Assembly (NCBI GenBank): GCA_964475115.1
Contig: CAYYVJ010000066.1
Coordinates: 1-12,275 of the forward strand
Length of the DNA: 12,275 bases
Reading direction: 5' to 3'
Source of the DNA: CAYYVJ01 sp964475115
GTDB lineage: Bacteria > Bacillota > Clostridia > Lachnospirales > Lachnospiraceae
Positions 1 through 7,183 of this stretch are shown here, piece after piece. A program made the translations under genes and the position numbers. The notes under the pieces were generated by a model. The model ran no database searches and was not told the DNA's origin. It was given only the letters and a program-made list of their open reading frames with translations. Within the stretch, counting starts at the first letter, position 1; each line of letters starts with the position of its first letter.

Positions 1-53
1 GCAGCAAGAATTGCTTCTGTTTCTGTTTTACCCTGGAATTTCTTTATTATCAT
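1..53 (-). CDS. flhF: FlhF, flagellar SRP-family GTPase (N-terminal fragment, cut by window edge)
   Basis: Only the first 17 complete codons are present, reading MIIKKFQGKTETEAILA, and the gene runs off the left edge. This short, basic, then Glu-rich opening matches how clostridial FlhF proteins begin. FlhF is an SRP54-like GTPase that helps place and assemble flagella at the membrane, and flhF normally follows flhA in Firmicutes flagellar operons. The ATG at 53-51 overlaps the flhA stop codon in an ATGA arrangement, which implies translational coupling. A weak GGTGA motif lies a few bases upstream inside flhA. The GTPase domain is outside the window, so the identification rests on position and the N-terminal motif. 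Confidence 0.85.
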   Translation of the reverse strand, partial: MIIKKFQGKTETEAILA

Positions 54-2086
54 TCAGCTGTCACCATCCCTACTGATTGTAATTCCACATTGGATTCTAC
101 TTCATTATAAGACACTACGATCAAGTCTTTATAATAATCTTTTGTTAACTTTTTAAAATAAGCTCTTACTATAGGTGAAGTCATAATAATTGGATTTTTA
201 CCCATACTTTCTAATTTACCTACTTGTTCATTTACTGAATTTATGATATTTTTGGTCTTTTCAGGTGTCAAGGTTAAATATGCACCTTGTTCCGTTTGCT
301 TCACTGAATTCATAATATCTTGTTCCGTTTTTGGATCTAATGTTACAACACTCGTTGTTTCATTTGCCATAAAATATTTACTAGATATGGCCCTTTTTAG
401 GCTTTGTCTCACATACTCTGTTAAAACGTCTACATCTCTTGTAACGGAAGCATGATCTGCCAAAGTTTCAAAAACAGTAATTAAATCTCGGATTGAGATT
501 CCCTCTTGAAGTAAATTTTGTAAAACCTTCTGAATTTCACCTACATTAAGAAGCTTAGGAATCAACTCTTCTATCAAAGTAGCATTACTTTCTCTTACAT
601 TATTAATTAATGCTTGAACATCTTCTCTTGTTAGTAATTCTGCAATATGATTCTTTATAACTTCTGTTAAATGGGTAGCAATAATAGACGGAGGGTCTAC
701 CACTGTATATCCTACGGATTCTGCTCTTTCTCTTTGACTTTCAGTTATCCAAACTGCAGGCAAGTGAAAGGATGGTTCAAAGGTAGGAATTCCCGTAATC
801 TCCTCTTCAACAAATCCTGGATTCATAGCCATATAATGATCAAAAAGAATCTCGCCTTCACTTACTTGTATCCCTTTGATTTTGATGATATATTGGTTGG
901 GATTTAATTGTATATTATCTCTTAGACGAATAATTGGTACAACAGCACCTAGTTCCAAAGCAATATGTCTTCTAATCATTACAACACGGTCTAGTAAGTC
1001 ACCACCTTGATTTGTATCTGCCAAAGGAATGATACCATAACCAAACTCTAATTCTATCGGGTCAACATGTAGAAGCGAAACTACATTTTCCGGCTTTCTA
1101 ATCTCGTCCGCCTCCAGTTCACTTGTATTAACTTCATCTTCAATACTCTGAATTCCTTGTTCTTTTGACAAGCTTAATCCAATTACAATAAATAGCATAC
1201 CCAAAGGTATGAATATATACCAGGCTAAAGGAGTCGTAATTCCCAGGAAGATAAGTGTTGCACCAACTATGTACATAACCCTAGGTATGGAGAACATTTC
1301 TCCAAATACTTGATCGCCAATATTCACTTCTTTTGAAGCCTTCGTTACGATAATACCTGTCGCAATCGACGTTAAAAGTGAAGGAATCTGACTTACTAAA
1401 CCATCACCTATGGTAAGGATCGTATAAGTAGAAAGTGCATCATCCATTTCCATGCTTCTTCTCATAACTCCCATTACTATTCCACCAACAATATTAATTA
1501 CCGTTATAAGTAAACCGGCAACGGCGTCTCCCTTAACATACTTTGTAGCACCATCCATTGCACCAAAAAAGCTTGACTCTTCTTGGAGCTTTGCCCTTCT
1601 TTTTTTTGCATCCTCATCAGTAATAGCACCTGTATTTAAGTCAGCATCAATAGCCATCTGTTTTCCAGGCATTGCATCCAGTGTAAATCTTGCGGTTACT
1701 TCTGCAACTCTCTCAGAACCTTTGTTAATTACCATAAATTGAACAATTATTATAATAATATAAACAATAACACCGATAACTAAGTCACCACCACCAACAA
1801 AGGAGCCAAATGTAGCAACAACATTACCAGGGTCACCTGTTCCTAATATCAGTTTTGTCGAAGATACATTTAAACCTATACGGAAAATAGTGGTGAACAA
1901 AATTATTGTAGGAAAAGAAGACATATCTAATGCTTCTTTTACGAAAATAGCATTCAGTACAATAATAAGTGCCACTGAAATATTAAGTGCTAACATAAGA
2001 TCGAGAATTGTTGGAGGAATAGAAATAATTAAGAACATGACTGCTGATAGTAAGTATAATGCCAATCCTATATCTTTTAACTTCAT
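50..2086 (-). CDS. flhA: FlhA, export-gate protein of the flagellar type III secretion system
   Basis: FlhA is the large gate component of the flagellar export apparatus. It forms a nonameric ring in the membrane, takes part in proton-driven export, and its cytoplasmic domain docks substrate-chaperone complexes. At 678 residues it has the usual family length. Residues 1-305 hold about eight hydrophobic segments. The conserved FHIPEP cytoplasmic loop is seen at residues 123-148 (GSERVAEVTARF, then LDAMPGKQMAID). The rest, from about residue 330, is the soluble C-terminal domain. The start at 2086 is preceded by AGGAGG at 2101-2096 with 9 bases spacing. It lies 34 bases after flhB and overlaps flhF by 4 bases. 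No truncation or frameshift is visible. Confidence 0.98.
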   Translation of the reverse strand: MKLKDIGLALYLLSAVMFLIISIPPTILDLMLALNISVALIIVLNAIFVKEALDMSSFPTIILFTTIFRIGLNVSSTKLILGTGDPGNVVATFGSFVGGGDLVIGVIVYIIIIIVQFMVINKGSERVAEVTARFTLDAMPGKQMAIDADLNTGAITDEDAKKRRAKLQEESSFFGAMDGATKYVKGDAVAGLLITVINIVGGIVMGVMRRSMEMDDALSTYTILTIGDGLVSQIPSLLTSIATGIIVTKASKEVNIGDQVFGEMFSIPRVMYIVGATLIFLGITTPLAWYIFIPLGMLFIVIGLSLSKEQGIQSIEDEVNTSELEADEIRKPENVVSLLHVDPIELEFGYGIIPLADTNQGGDLLDRVVMIRRHIALELGAVVPIIRLRDNIQLNPNQYIIKIKGIQVSEGEILFDHYMAMNPGFVEEEITGIPTFEPSFHLPAVWITESQRERAESVGYTVVDPPSIIATHLTEVIKNHIAELLTREDVQALINNVRESNATLIEELIPKLLNVGEIQKVLQNLLQEGISIRDLITVFETLADHASVTRDVDVLTEYVRQSLKRAISSKYFMANETTSVVTLDPKTEQDIMNSVKQTEQGAYLTLTPEKTKNIINSVNEQVGKLESMGKNPIIMTSPIVRAYFKKLTKDYYKDLIVVSYNEVESNVELQSVGMVTAE

Positions 2087-2120
2087 TTATCTAAGCCTCC
2101 TAAAGCCATTATAATTTTAT

Positions 2121-3263
2121 TTATCCTACTGAATATGTCTCTTTATTTTTCAAACTATATACATAAGCAAGAACTTCTGCTACTGCTTGGTATAACTCTG
2201 CTGGAATTTCTTCACCAATCTCAACATTTGCATAAAGCATACGCGCTAATGGTTTGTTTTCTACAATCTCGATTTTGTTTTCCTTTGCAGCTTCTTTTAT
2301 TTTTGCCGCTAAAAAATCTTGACCTTTTGCAAGTACAATTGGCGCTGAAGATGACTTTGCATCATATTTTATAGCAATTGCAAAGTGTGTAGGATTGGTA
2401 ATTACTACGTCTGCTTGCGGGATACTCTGCATCATCCTTCTTTGAGAAGCCTGTTGCATTTTTCTCTTAATCTGCCCTTTCACTTGTGGATCACCTTCAG
2501 AGTTTTTATACTCATCTTTAATTTCCTGCTTGGACATCATTAAGTCTTTCTTAAACTTAAACTTTTGATATATATAATCAGCAAGTCCTATGAAGCACAT
2601 TGCTATACTAATATTCATTCCTAAATCTAAAACTAACTCTCCAATATATCCAATAGCAGAAAATAAAGACATATGGTATAAACTATACATCGTCATCATC
2701 TGATCTTTTAGTGTGTCATATACAATCCAAATCATAACACCTATAATGGCAGTTGATTTTATCAATTCAACAATAGATCTCATTGAAAATATTCTTTTAA
2801 ATCCTTTTACGGGATCCATTTTATCAAGTTTGGGTTCTAGTGGTTTTGATGTGATTTTCCACTTTACCTGAAACAAATCTGTTGAAAAAGCTACGATTAC
2901 TGCAATTGCCAAAAATGGTAATAGGATAATTAATATCCTTATTATCATTTCATTCATTATCCAGTGCATCATTTTAGAATTAAAATTTGAATTTCCACTT
3001 CCAACTATATCCGTAAATCTAGTAAATATAATCTGAAAATTCTCAACTAACTTATTTCCTACAAAAGATAGAAATATTTTTAAAGTGAAAAACAAAGCAA
3101 GTAAGGAGATTCCATTGCTAAGCTCTTTACTTTTTGCAACTTGTCCTTCTTTTCTCGCATCATCTATTTTTTTTGCAGTAGCGGCTTCCGTTTTTTCTCC
3201 ACCCGGACCATCTTTAGCAAATAATTGTAGATTATACTTAAGTATTCTATTTGCCTCTTTCAT
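2121..3263 (-). CDS. flhB: FlhB, export-apparatus substrate-specificity switch protein
   Basis: FlhB sits beside the FliPQR gate and switches export from hook/rod to filament substrates after cleaving itself at an NPTH motif. That motif is present at residues 290-293 (VVITNPTHFAIAIKYD). Four hydrophobic segments lie between residues 50 and 235, followed by a basic cytoplasmic linker and the FlhB-C domain. The N-terminus has a short NLQLFA segment followed by the family motif GEKTEAATAKKIDDARKEGQ. The first two possible start codons are TTG (3266) and ATG (3263). I prefer ATG because AAGGGGA at 3277-3271 is 7-8 bases from it but only about 5 from the TTG. With this start the gene overlaps the fliR stop by one base (TGATG). 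The product is 380 residues, a normal length. Confidence 0.97.
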   Translation of the reverse strand: MKEANRILKYNLQLFAKDGPGGEKTEAATAKKIDDARKEGQVAKSKELSNGISLLALFFTLKIFLSFVGNKLVENFQIIFTRFTDIVGSGNSNFNSKMMHWIMNEMIIRILIILLPFLAIAVIVAFSTDLFQVKWKITSKPLEPKLDKMDPVKGFKRIFSMRSIVELIKSTAIIGVMIWIVYDTLKDQMMTMYSLYHMSLFSAIGYIGELVLDLGMNISIAMCFIGLADYIYQKFKFKKDLMMSKQEIKDEYKNSEGDPQVKGQIKRKMQQASQRRMMQSIPQADVVITNPTHFAIAIKYDAKSSSAPIVLAKGQDFLAAKIKEAAKENKIEIVENKPLARMLYANVEIGEEIPAELYQAVAEVLAYVYSLKNKETYSVG

Positions 3264-4042
3264 CAATACATCCCCTTAATAACTGCAATAACCATCCGTC
3301 TCATTTCTTCAAATACCAAATCTGACATAGAAGGAAGAATACCAATTAGTAAAAACATAACACTCAGTCCAACCAAGAGCTTGAGTTGTATTCCAACCAC
3401 AAACATATTCATCTGTGGAGCTACTTTCGCTAGAAGCGCAAGTATGACATTAACGATTAATGTTACAGCAAAAATAGGCAATATAATACGAAAGCCGATT
3501 ATAATATACTGCGACAAAAATCCGATTATCGTCTCATATAATTGGCTTCCGGCCTTTATTCCACCAATAGGAATTAATTTAAAGGTATCTACTAACGCTT
3601 TTAACAGAAAGTGATGCATATCTGTTACAATAAGTAAAATTAATATAAGGTTATTATATAAAGCCCCCGAAATACTGGCTTGTGTTCTTGTATTATAGTC
3701 AAACACCGTTGCCATAGATAGTCCAATTTCCATATCAATCATTCTACCTGCAAACATGATTATGGTGTTGCTGATATATGCAGAAAATCCTACTAACAAT
3801 CCTATCGCACTTTCCTTTAATATGAGTAGTGTATATTCATAAAGATTATTGTATCTTGGAAAATCAATATTCATTGTCTGAAATACTAAAATAGATATAA
3901 AAACTCCCAATCCTACCTTTACTCGGTTTGGTGTGCTGCTCATACTAAAAAAAGGAGCCATATAAAAAAATGATGTAATTCGAACTAGGATCATTAGAAA
4001 ATGCTCCAACTCCTTTATGGTCAAGCCTGTATTTACTGTCAT
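3263..4042 (-). CDS. fliR: FliR, membrane core component of the flagellar export gate
   Basis: FliR, with FliP and FliQ, forms the helical export channel core in the centre of the basal body. The 259-residue product is almost wholly hydrophobic, with about six membrane segments. It shows family hallmarks such as RITSFFYMAPFFS near residue 22 and the ARMIDMEIGLSMATVFDY-like stretch (here GRMIDMEIGLSMATVFDYN) in the middle. Its ATG at 4042 overlaps the fliQ stop by 4 bases (ATGA), and GGAGAG lies about 10 bases upstream within fliQ. The stop overlaps the start of flhB. The order fliP-fliQ-fliR-flhB-flhA is the classical one and supports the call. Confidence 0.97.
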   Translation of the reverse strand: MTVNTGLTIKELEHFLMILVRITSFFYMAPFFSMSSTPNRVKVGLGVFISILVFQTMNIDFPRYNNLYEYTLLILKESAIGLLVGFSAYISNTIIMFAGRMIDMEIGLSMATVFDYNTRTQASISGALYNNLILILLIVTDMHHFLLKALVDTFKLIPIGGIKAGSQLYETIIGFLSQYIIIGFRIILPIFAVTLIVNVILALLAKVAPQMNMFVVGIQLKLLVGLSVMFLLIGILPSMSDLVFEEMRRMVIAVIKGMY

Positions 4043-4308
4043 ATTACAAACTCTCCAAAACTAGACCAAAGCCTCTCCATAAAACCTACGATATTATTTA
4101 ATATCCATCCTCCAAATATCATCATTCCTATAAATACTGCCAATATTTTTGGTACGAAGGTTAATGTTTGTTCCTGAATGGATGTAATTGTTTGGAAAAT
4201 ACTTATCACTAAACCCACCACAAGCGAAATCAGCAAAAGTGGTGCAGATGAAGTTATAATAACCCATAAGGTTTCTCTGGCAATATCCATTACTGTTTCA
4301 ACTGTCAT
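4039..4308 (-). CDS. fliQ: FliQ, small membrane component of the flagellar export gate
   Basis: FliQ is a two-helix membrane protein; several copies wrap around the FliP/FliR core. The reading frame is open further upstream to 4365, but I place the start at ATG 4308. That gives the 89 residues typical of FliQ, opening MTVETVMDIARETLWV, and it has a GAAGGTGA ribosome binding site immediately upstream. The longer version would add a hydrophilic 19-residue extension overlapping the end of fliP, with no family support. Two hydrophobic helices are seen at roughly residues 15-40 and 52-75, separated by the conserved TSIQEQTLTFVPK segment. The gene starts 11 bases after the fliP stop and overlaps fliR by 4 bases. 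Confidence 0.96.
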   Translation of the reverse strand: MTVETVMDIARETLWVIITSSAPLLLISLVVGLVISIFQTITSIQEQTLTFVPKILAVFIGMMIFGGWILNNIVGFMERLWSSFGEFVI

Positions 4309-4319
4309 TTTTTCACCTT

Positions 4320-5126
4320 CTATACTACAAATGTTTTTAAGACATTTATTATAATTAGATTCCAACCATCTGCTAATACGAATAATAGAATTTTAAATGG
4401 CATAGAAATTGTTGTTGGCGGCAACATCATCATACCCATAGACATTAATGTGGAAGCCACCACCATATCTATAATAATAAATGGTATATAGATAAGAAAC
4501 CCTATAATAAATGCAGTTCTTAACTCACTTAATATAAAACTAGGAATGATTACTAGCAATGAATAATCCATTCCATTTTCTTCTTGTGGCATTTCAGAAA
4601 TTTCCAACATCATATTTAAATCTTTTTTGTTGGTCTGATTTAGCATAAATTCTTTTAGCGGAGCAACCCCAATCTCCAACGCTTCTTCTTGAGTTATGGT
4701 ACCCGCAGATAAAGGTTTGAGTGCGCTTGTATTAATTTCCGAAAATATTGGTGCCATAACAAAAAAAGTTAGAAATAAGGCCATCCCTATAAGAATTTGA
4801 TTTGGTGGGGCTGATTGTGTTCCAAGAGCAGCTCTTGTAAAATGAAGAACAATTAAAATCCTTGTAAAAGAAGTAAGTAAGATTAGAATGGAGGGTGCCA
4901 ATGCTATAATTGTCAAAACTAACATTATTTGCAAACTTCCGGACAAACCTTCTTCATCCGTTGTAGTGATATTAAAACCAAACCTTGGAGAAGAGGTTTC
5001 TGTTGTTATACTAGCGTCTGTGCTAATTATCCCATCTGTAGTTGATGCTTCTACTGTCTGTATGTTTAAGCTACTGAAAAACACAATCAATAGAACAATA
5101 CAGATTTTCTTTATTATTTTTTCCAA
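4320..5126 (-). CDS. fliP: FliP, core channel protein of the flagellar export gate
   Basis: FliP forms the pentameric core of the export channel together with FliR. The 268-residue product starts with a signal peptide (basic MEKIIKK, a hydrophobic core, and a likely cut after VEA at residue 27). FliP is unusual among export-gate proteins in having a cleaved signal. Family motifs follow at residues 86-120 (SFTRILIVLHFTRAALGTQS and APPNQILIGMALFLT). The start is TTG at 5126. No ATG or GTG exists in frame between it and the upstream stop codon. A GAAGGTGA ribosome binding site, nearly the same as the one before fliQ, sits 4-5 bases upstream within the last codons of fliO, giving a 13-base overlap. 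Confidence 0.97.
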   Translation of the reverse strand: MEKIIKKICIVLLIVFFSSLNIQTVEASTTDGIISTDASITTETSSPRFGFNITTTDEEGLSGSLQIMLVLTIIALAPSILILLTSFTRILIVLHFTRAALGTQSAPPNQILIGMALFLTFFVMAPIFSEINTSALKPLSAGTITQEEALEIGVAPLKEFMLNQTNKKDLNMMLEISEMPQEENGMDYSLLVIIPSFILSELRTAFIIGFLIYIPFIIIDMVVASTLMSMGMMMLPPTTISMPFKILLFVLADGWNLIIINVLKTFVV

Positions 5127-5482
5127 CTTTTCACCTTCTCCAAAACATCTTGAAAATTAATAGATGTCAGATTATTCTCATTTCCTTTTAGTAAGTCTAA
5201 TTGCTCTTTTTCCAAAGTGGTTAACATGGTAATAGTGTCCTTAGAAACAGCAATTACTAAATAAACATTTCCAGCTCGAACAATTTGTAAATATTTATTG
5301 TTTGCAAGTCTATAAGTCTCTATTACCTCTAAATTACTATTTATATTCTTACTCTTTTGAAAATTACCTACCCATCTTGTTACTAAGTAGGTTGCAAGTA
5401 AGACTACAACAAAAATAACTAATACAGATAGTAATTGTACAAAGCTGTCTAAGCCCGAACTACTATAACTTAGTGTTTTCAT
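5114..5482 (-). CDS. fliO: FliO/FliZ, export-apparatus assembly protein
   Basis: FliO is a small single-pass membrane protein that helps the FliP ring assemble; in Bacillus the homologue is called FliZ. The 122-residue product has a short N-terminal stretch, one membrane helix at about residues 16-35 (VQLLSVLVIFVVVLLATYLV), then a small cytoplasmic domain. The typical pattern is seen in NLEVIETYRLANNKYLQIV. Sequence conservation in this family is low, so position directly before fliP is strong support. The start codon lies only 3 bases after the cheY stop and has no clear Shine-Dalgarno sequence. Translation is therefore probably coupled to cheY. The end overlaps fliP by 13 bases. Confidence 0.92.
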   Translation of the reverse strand: MKTLSYSSSGLDSFVQLLSVLVIFVVVLLATYLVTRWVGNFQKSKNINSNLEVIETYRLANNKYLQIVRAGNVYLVIAVSKDTITMLTTLEKEQLDLLKGNENNLTSINFQDVLEKVKSWKK

Positions 5483-5485
5483 AAC

Positions 5486-5848
5486 TTAGCCCACTGCTTT
5501 TTTTACAGCTTCTAATACCCTATCTTTGTCAAATGGTTTTACAATAAAGTCTTTAGCACCTGACTGAATTGATTCTATTACCATGGCTTGTTGTCCCATT
5601 GCAGAACACATAATTATAGTCGCAGAAGGATCTGCTTCTTTTATTTTCTTTAATGCTTGTATTCCATCCATTTCTGGCATAGTGATGTCCATCATTACTA
5701 AATCTGGCTTAGTTTCCTTGTATTTGTCTACTGCCTTTAATCCATTTTCCGCTTCGCCTGCAATAATGTAACCTCCTTTTGTTAAAATATCTTTAATCAT
5801 CATTCTCATAAATGCTGCATCATCACAAACTAAAATACTTTTTGCCAT
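5486..5848 (-). CDS. cheY: CheY, single-domain chemotaxis response regulator
   Basis: CheY carries the phosphoryl signal from CheA to the flagellar switch. The 120-residue product is a lone receiver domain with every key residue visible: acidic pair D9/D10, phospho-acceptor D54 (LVMMDITMPEMDG), S82 in the Thr/Ser position, and K104 in the FIVKPF motif. There is no output domain. The ATG at 5848 is preceded by AGGAG with suitable spacing. The gene lies between fliY, whose product probably dephosphorylates CheY-P, and fliO. This is the same placement as in Bacillus and many Clostridia, which marks it as the switch-directed CheY rather than an unrelated regulator. Confidence 0.97.
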   Translation of the reverse strand: MAKSILVCDDAAFMRMMIKDILTKGGYIIAGEAENGLKAVDKYKETKPDLVMMDITMPEMDGIQALKKIKEADPSATIIMCSAMGQQAMVIESIQSGAKDFIVKPFDKDRVLEAVKKAVG

Positions 5849-5874
5849 TTCTTTCTCTCCTATCTTATCTCTAT

Positions 5875-7179
5875 TTATTGTTTGGTTATCTCCGTAACTC
5901 GAATACCAAAATTCTCTTCAATTACTACTACTTCGCCTTTTGCAACATGTTTTCCATTTACCAAAACATCGATTGGTTCTCCAGCAATTTTATTCAATTC
6001 AATAATTGTTCCTGGAGCAAATTCTAGAATTTCTTTTATGGATTTATTTGTTCTTCCTAGTTCAACCGTCACCTCTAGTGGAACATCCATAATCAAATCA
6101 ATATTTTCTCTCTGAGTAGCTGGTATCATATTCTGAGTAAAACTCTGAAACTGTGCTGACTGAACATTAACATTTTGCTCAATAGGTATTTGTTGTTGGG
6201 CATATGATTGCATAATTTGACCTCCATTACTCATTTGCATATTATAATCTTGATTATATGCTGCTTGTTGCTGGTATTGTGGTTGTTGCATTTGTGGTTG
6301 TTGCATTTGTGCTTGTTGCATNNNNNNNNNNNNNNNNNNNNNNNNNNNNNNNNNNNNNNNNNNNNNNNNNNNNNNNNNNNNNNNNNNNNNNNNNNNNNNN
6401 NNNNNNNNNNNNNNNNNNNNNGCTTGTTGCATATTTACAACAGGTGTTTCAACTACTTCATTTTTAGGTTCGTCTGCAACAACAAACATTTGATACAAGT
6501 CTTTCGCAAATTCAATTGGGAATAACTGCATGATTTCACTGTCAATAATATCTCCAATTGTCATCTTAAATGCTATTTTCACAAATTTTCCAGTTAAAAA
6601 GTTTGCAATATCGTCTGCCTTAGGCTTGTCATGAAAGTCTATTACCTTTGCAATTGGTGGCATAATATCAATTTTTCTATTTATCATTGATGAAAGCGAG
6701 GTTGCTGAGCTTCCCATCATCTGATTCATTGCTTCACTAATTGCGCTTAGGTGAAGTTCAGTAAGTTCCCCCTCTGAATTTGATCCATCTCCGCCCATCA
6801 TTAGGTCTGCTATAATCATTACATCTTTTACTTTTAATATCATGACATTATTGCCATCTAAACCTTCTTTGTATGCGATCTGTAGTGCAACACAAGGTCT
6901 ATCATCAAAAGTACTTGAAAATTCTTCCCAGTTTTCATATGTTACATTAGGTGTTGTTATATTGACTTTATGACCAACTAAAGAATAGAGGGTCGTGGCC
7001 GCCGTTCCCATATTAATATTTGAAATTTCACCTATGGCATCCTTTTCTATCTCAGTAAGAGCTTCTTCGGATTCAAATGTGGCGGGAGTTTCTTTTTCCG
7101 CTTCTTCACTGGCTGAGTCAGAATCTGGCATTCCAGAGAATAACGCATTTATTTCATCTTGTGATAACATTCCGTCCAT
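5875..7179 (-). CDS. fliY: FliY, switch protein with CheC-like phosphatase and FliN domains (contains assembly gap)
   Basis: FliY replaces FliN in the C-ring of many Firmicutes and also dephosphorylates CheY-P. Domains in order: a FliM-like CheY-P binding peptide at residues 4-15 (MLSQDEINALFS); a CheC-like domain with both phosphatase signatures, D47/E51/N54 (DAIGEISN) and S145/E149/N152 (SAISEAMN); a Gln-rich linker from about residue 250; and a C-terminal FliN/SpoA domain over roughly the last 80 residues (DVPLEVTVELGRT). The linker is interrupted by 100 undetermined bases at 6322-6421, so the true length is unknown and the apparent 434 residues is nominal. The frame on both sides agrees. 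The ATG at 7179 has GAGAGGAG upstream inside fliM and lies 4 bases after the fliM stop. Confidence 0.95.
   Translation of the reverse strand: MDGMLSQDEINALFSGMPDSDSASEEAEKETPATFESEEALTEIEKDAIGEISNINMGTAATTLYSLVGHKVNITTPNVTYENWEEFSSTFDDRPCVALQIAYKEGLDGNNVMILKVKDVMIIADLMMGGDGSNSEGELTELHLSAISEAMNQMMGSSATSLSSMINRKIDIMPPIAKVIDFHDKPKADDIANFLTGKFVKIAFKMTIGDIIDSEIMQLFPIEFAKDLYQMFVVADEPKNEVVETPVVNMQQXXXXXXXXXXXXXXXXXXXXXXXXXXXXXXXXXXMQQAQMQQPQMQQPQYQQQAAYNQDYNMQMSNGGQIMQSYAQQQIPIEQNVNVQSAQFQSFTQNMIPATQRENIDLIMDVPLEVTVELGRTNKSIKEILEFAPGTIIELNKIAGEPIDVLVNGKHVAKGEVVVIEENFGIRVTEITKQ
6262..6432 (-). repeat. 15-bp tandem repeat encoding Met-Gln-Gln-Pro/Ala-Gln in the fliY linker
   Basis: Three adjacent 15-base units are visible at 6277-6291, 6292-6306 and 6307-6321. 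Their plus-strand sequence is ttgtggttgttgcat twice and ttgtgcttgttgcat once. They encode MQQPQ, MQQPQ and MQQAQ. A degenerate unit, YQQQA, lies at 6262-6276. On the other side of the undetermined stretch, 6422-6432 (gcttgttgcat) is the beginning of another MQQA unit. The array therefore very likely continues through the gap. The repeat lies between the CheC-like and FliN domains of FliY and presumably forms a flexible linker. Confidence 0.9.
6322..6421. other. Assembly gap of exactly 100 undetermined bases inside fliY
   Basis: One hundred consecutive N characters interrupt fliY. A round 100 is the usual placeholder for a gap of unknown size. Both borders are copies of the same 15-bp repeat, so the gap is best read as a tandem array the assembler could not resolve. 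The distance between the flanking Met codons is 111 bases. That is divisible by 3 but not by 15, so the drawn length is probably not the real one. Confidence 0.97.
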
Positions 7180-7183
7180 CTTA

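Noticed and set aside
2083..2109. Eight-codon frame before flhA ending in an ATGA overlap
   Set aside because: It is too short to judge, has no well-placed ribosome binding site, and the normal flhA Shine-Dalgarno lies inside it.
4309..4365. N-terminal extension of fliQ to an upstream ATG
   Set aside because: It adds 19 hydrophilic residues not found in FliQ, overlaps fliP, and the internal ATG at 4308 has the good ribosome binding site and gives the family length.
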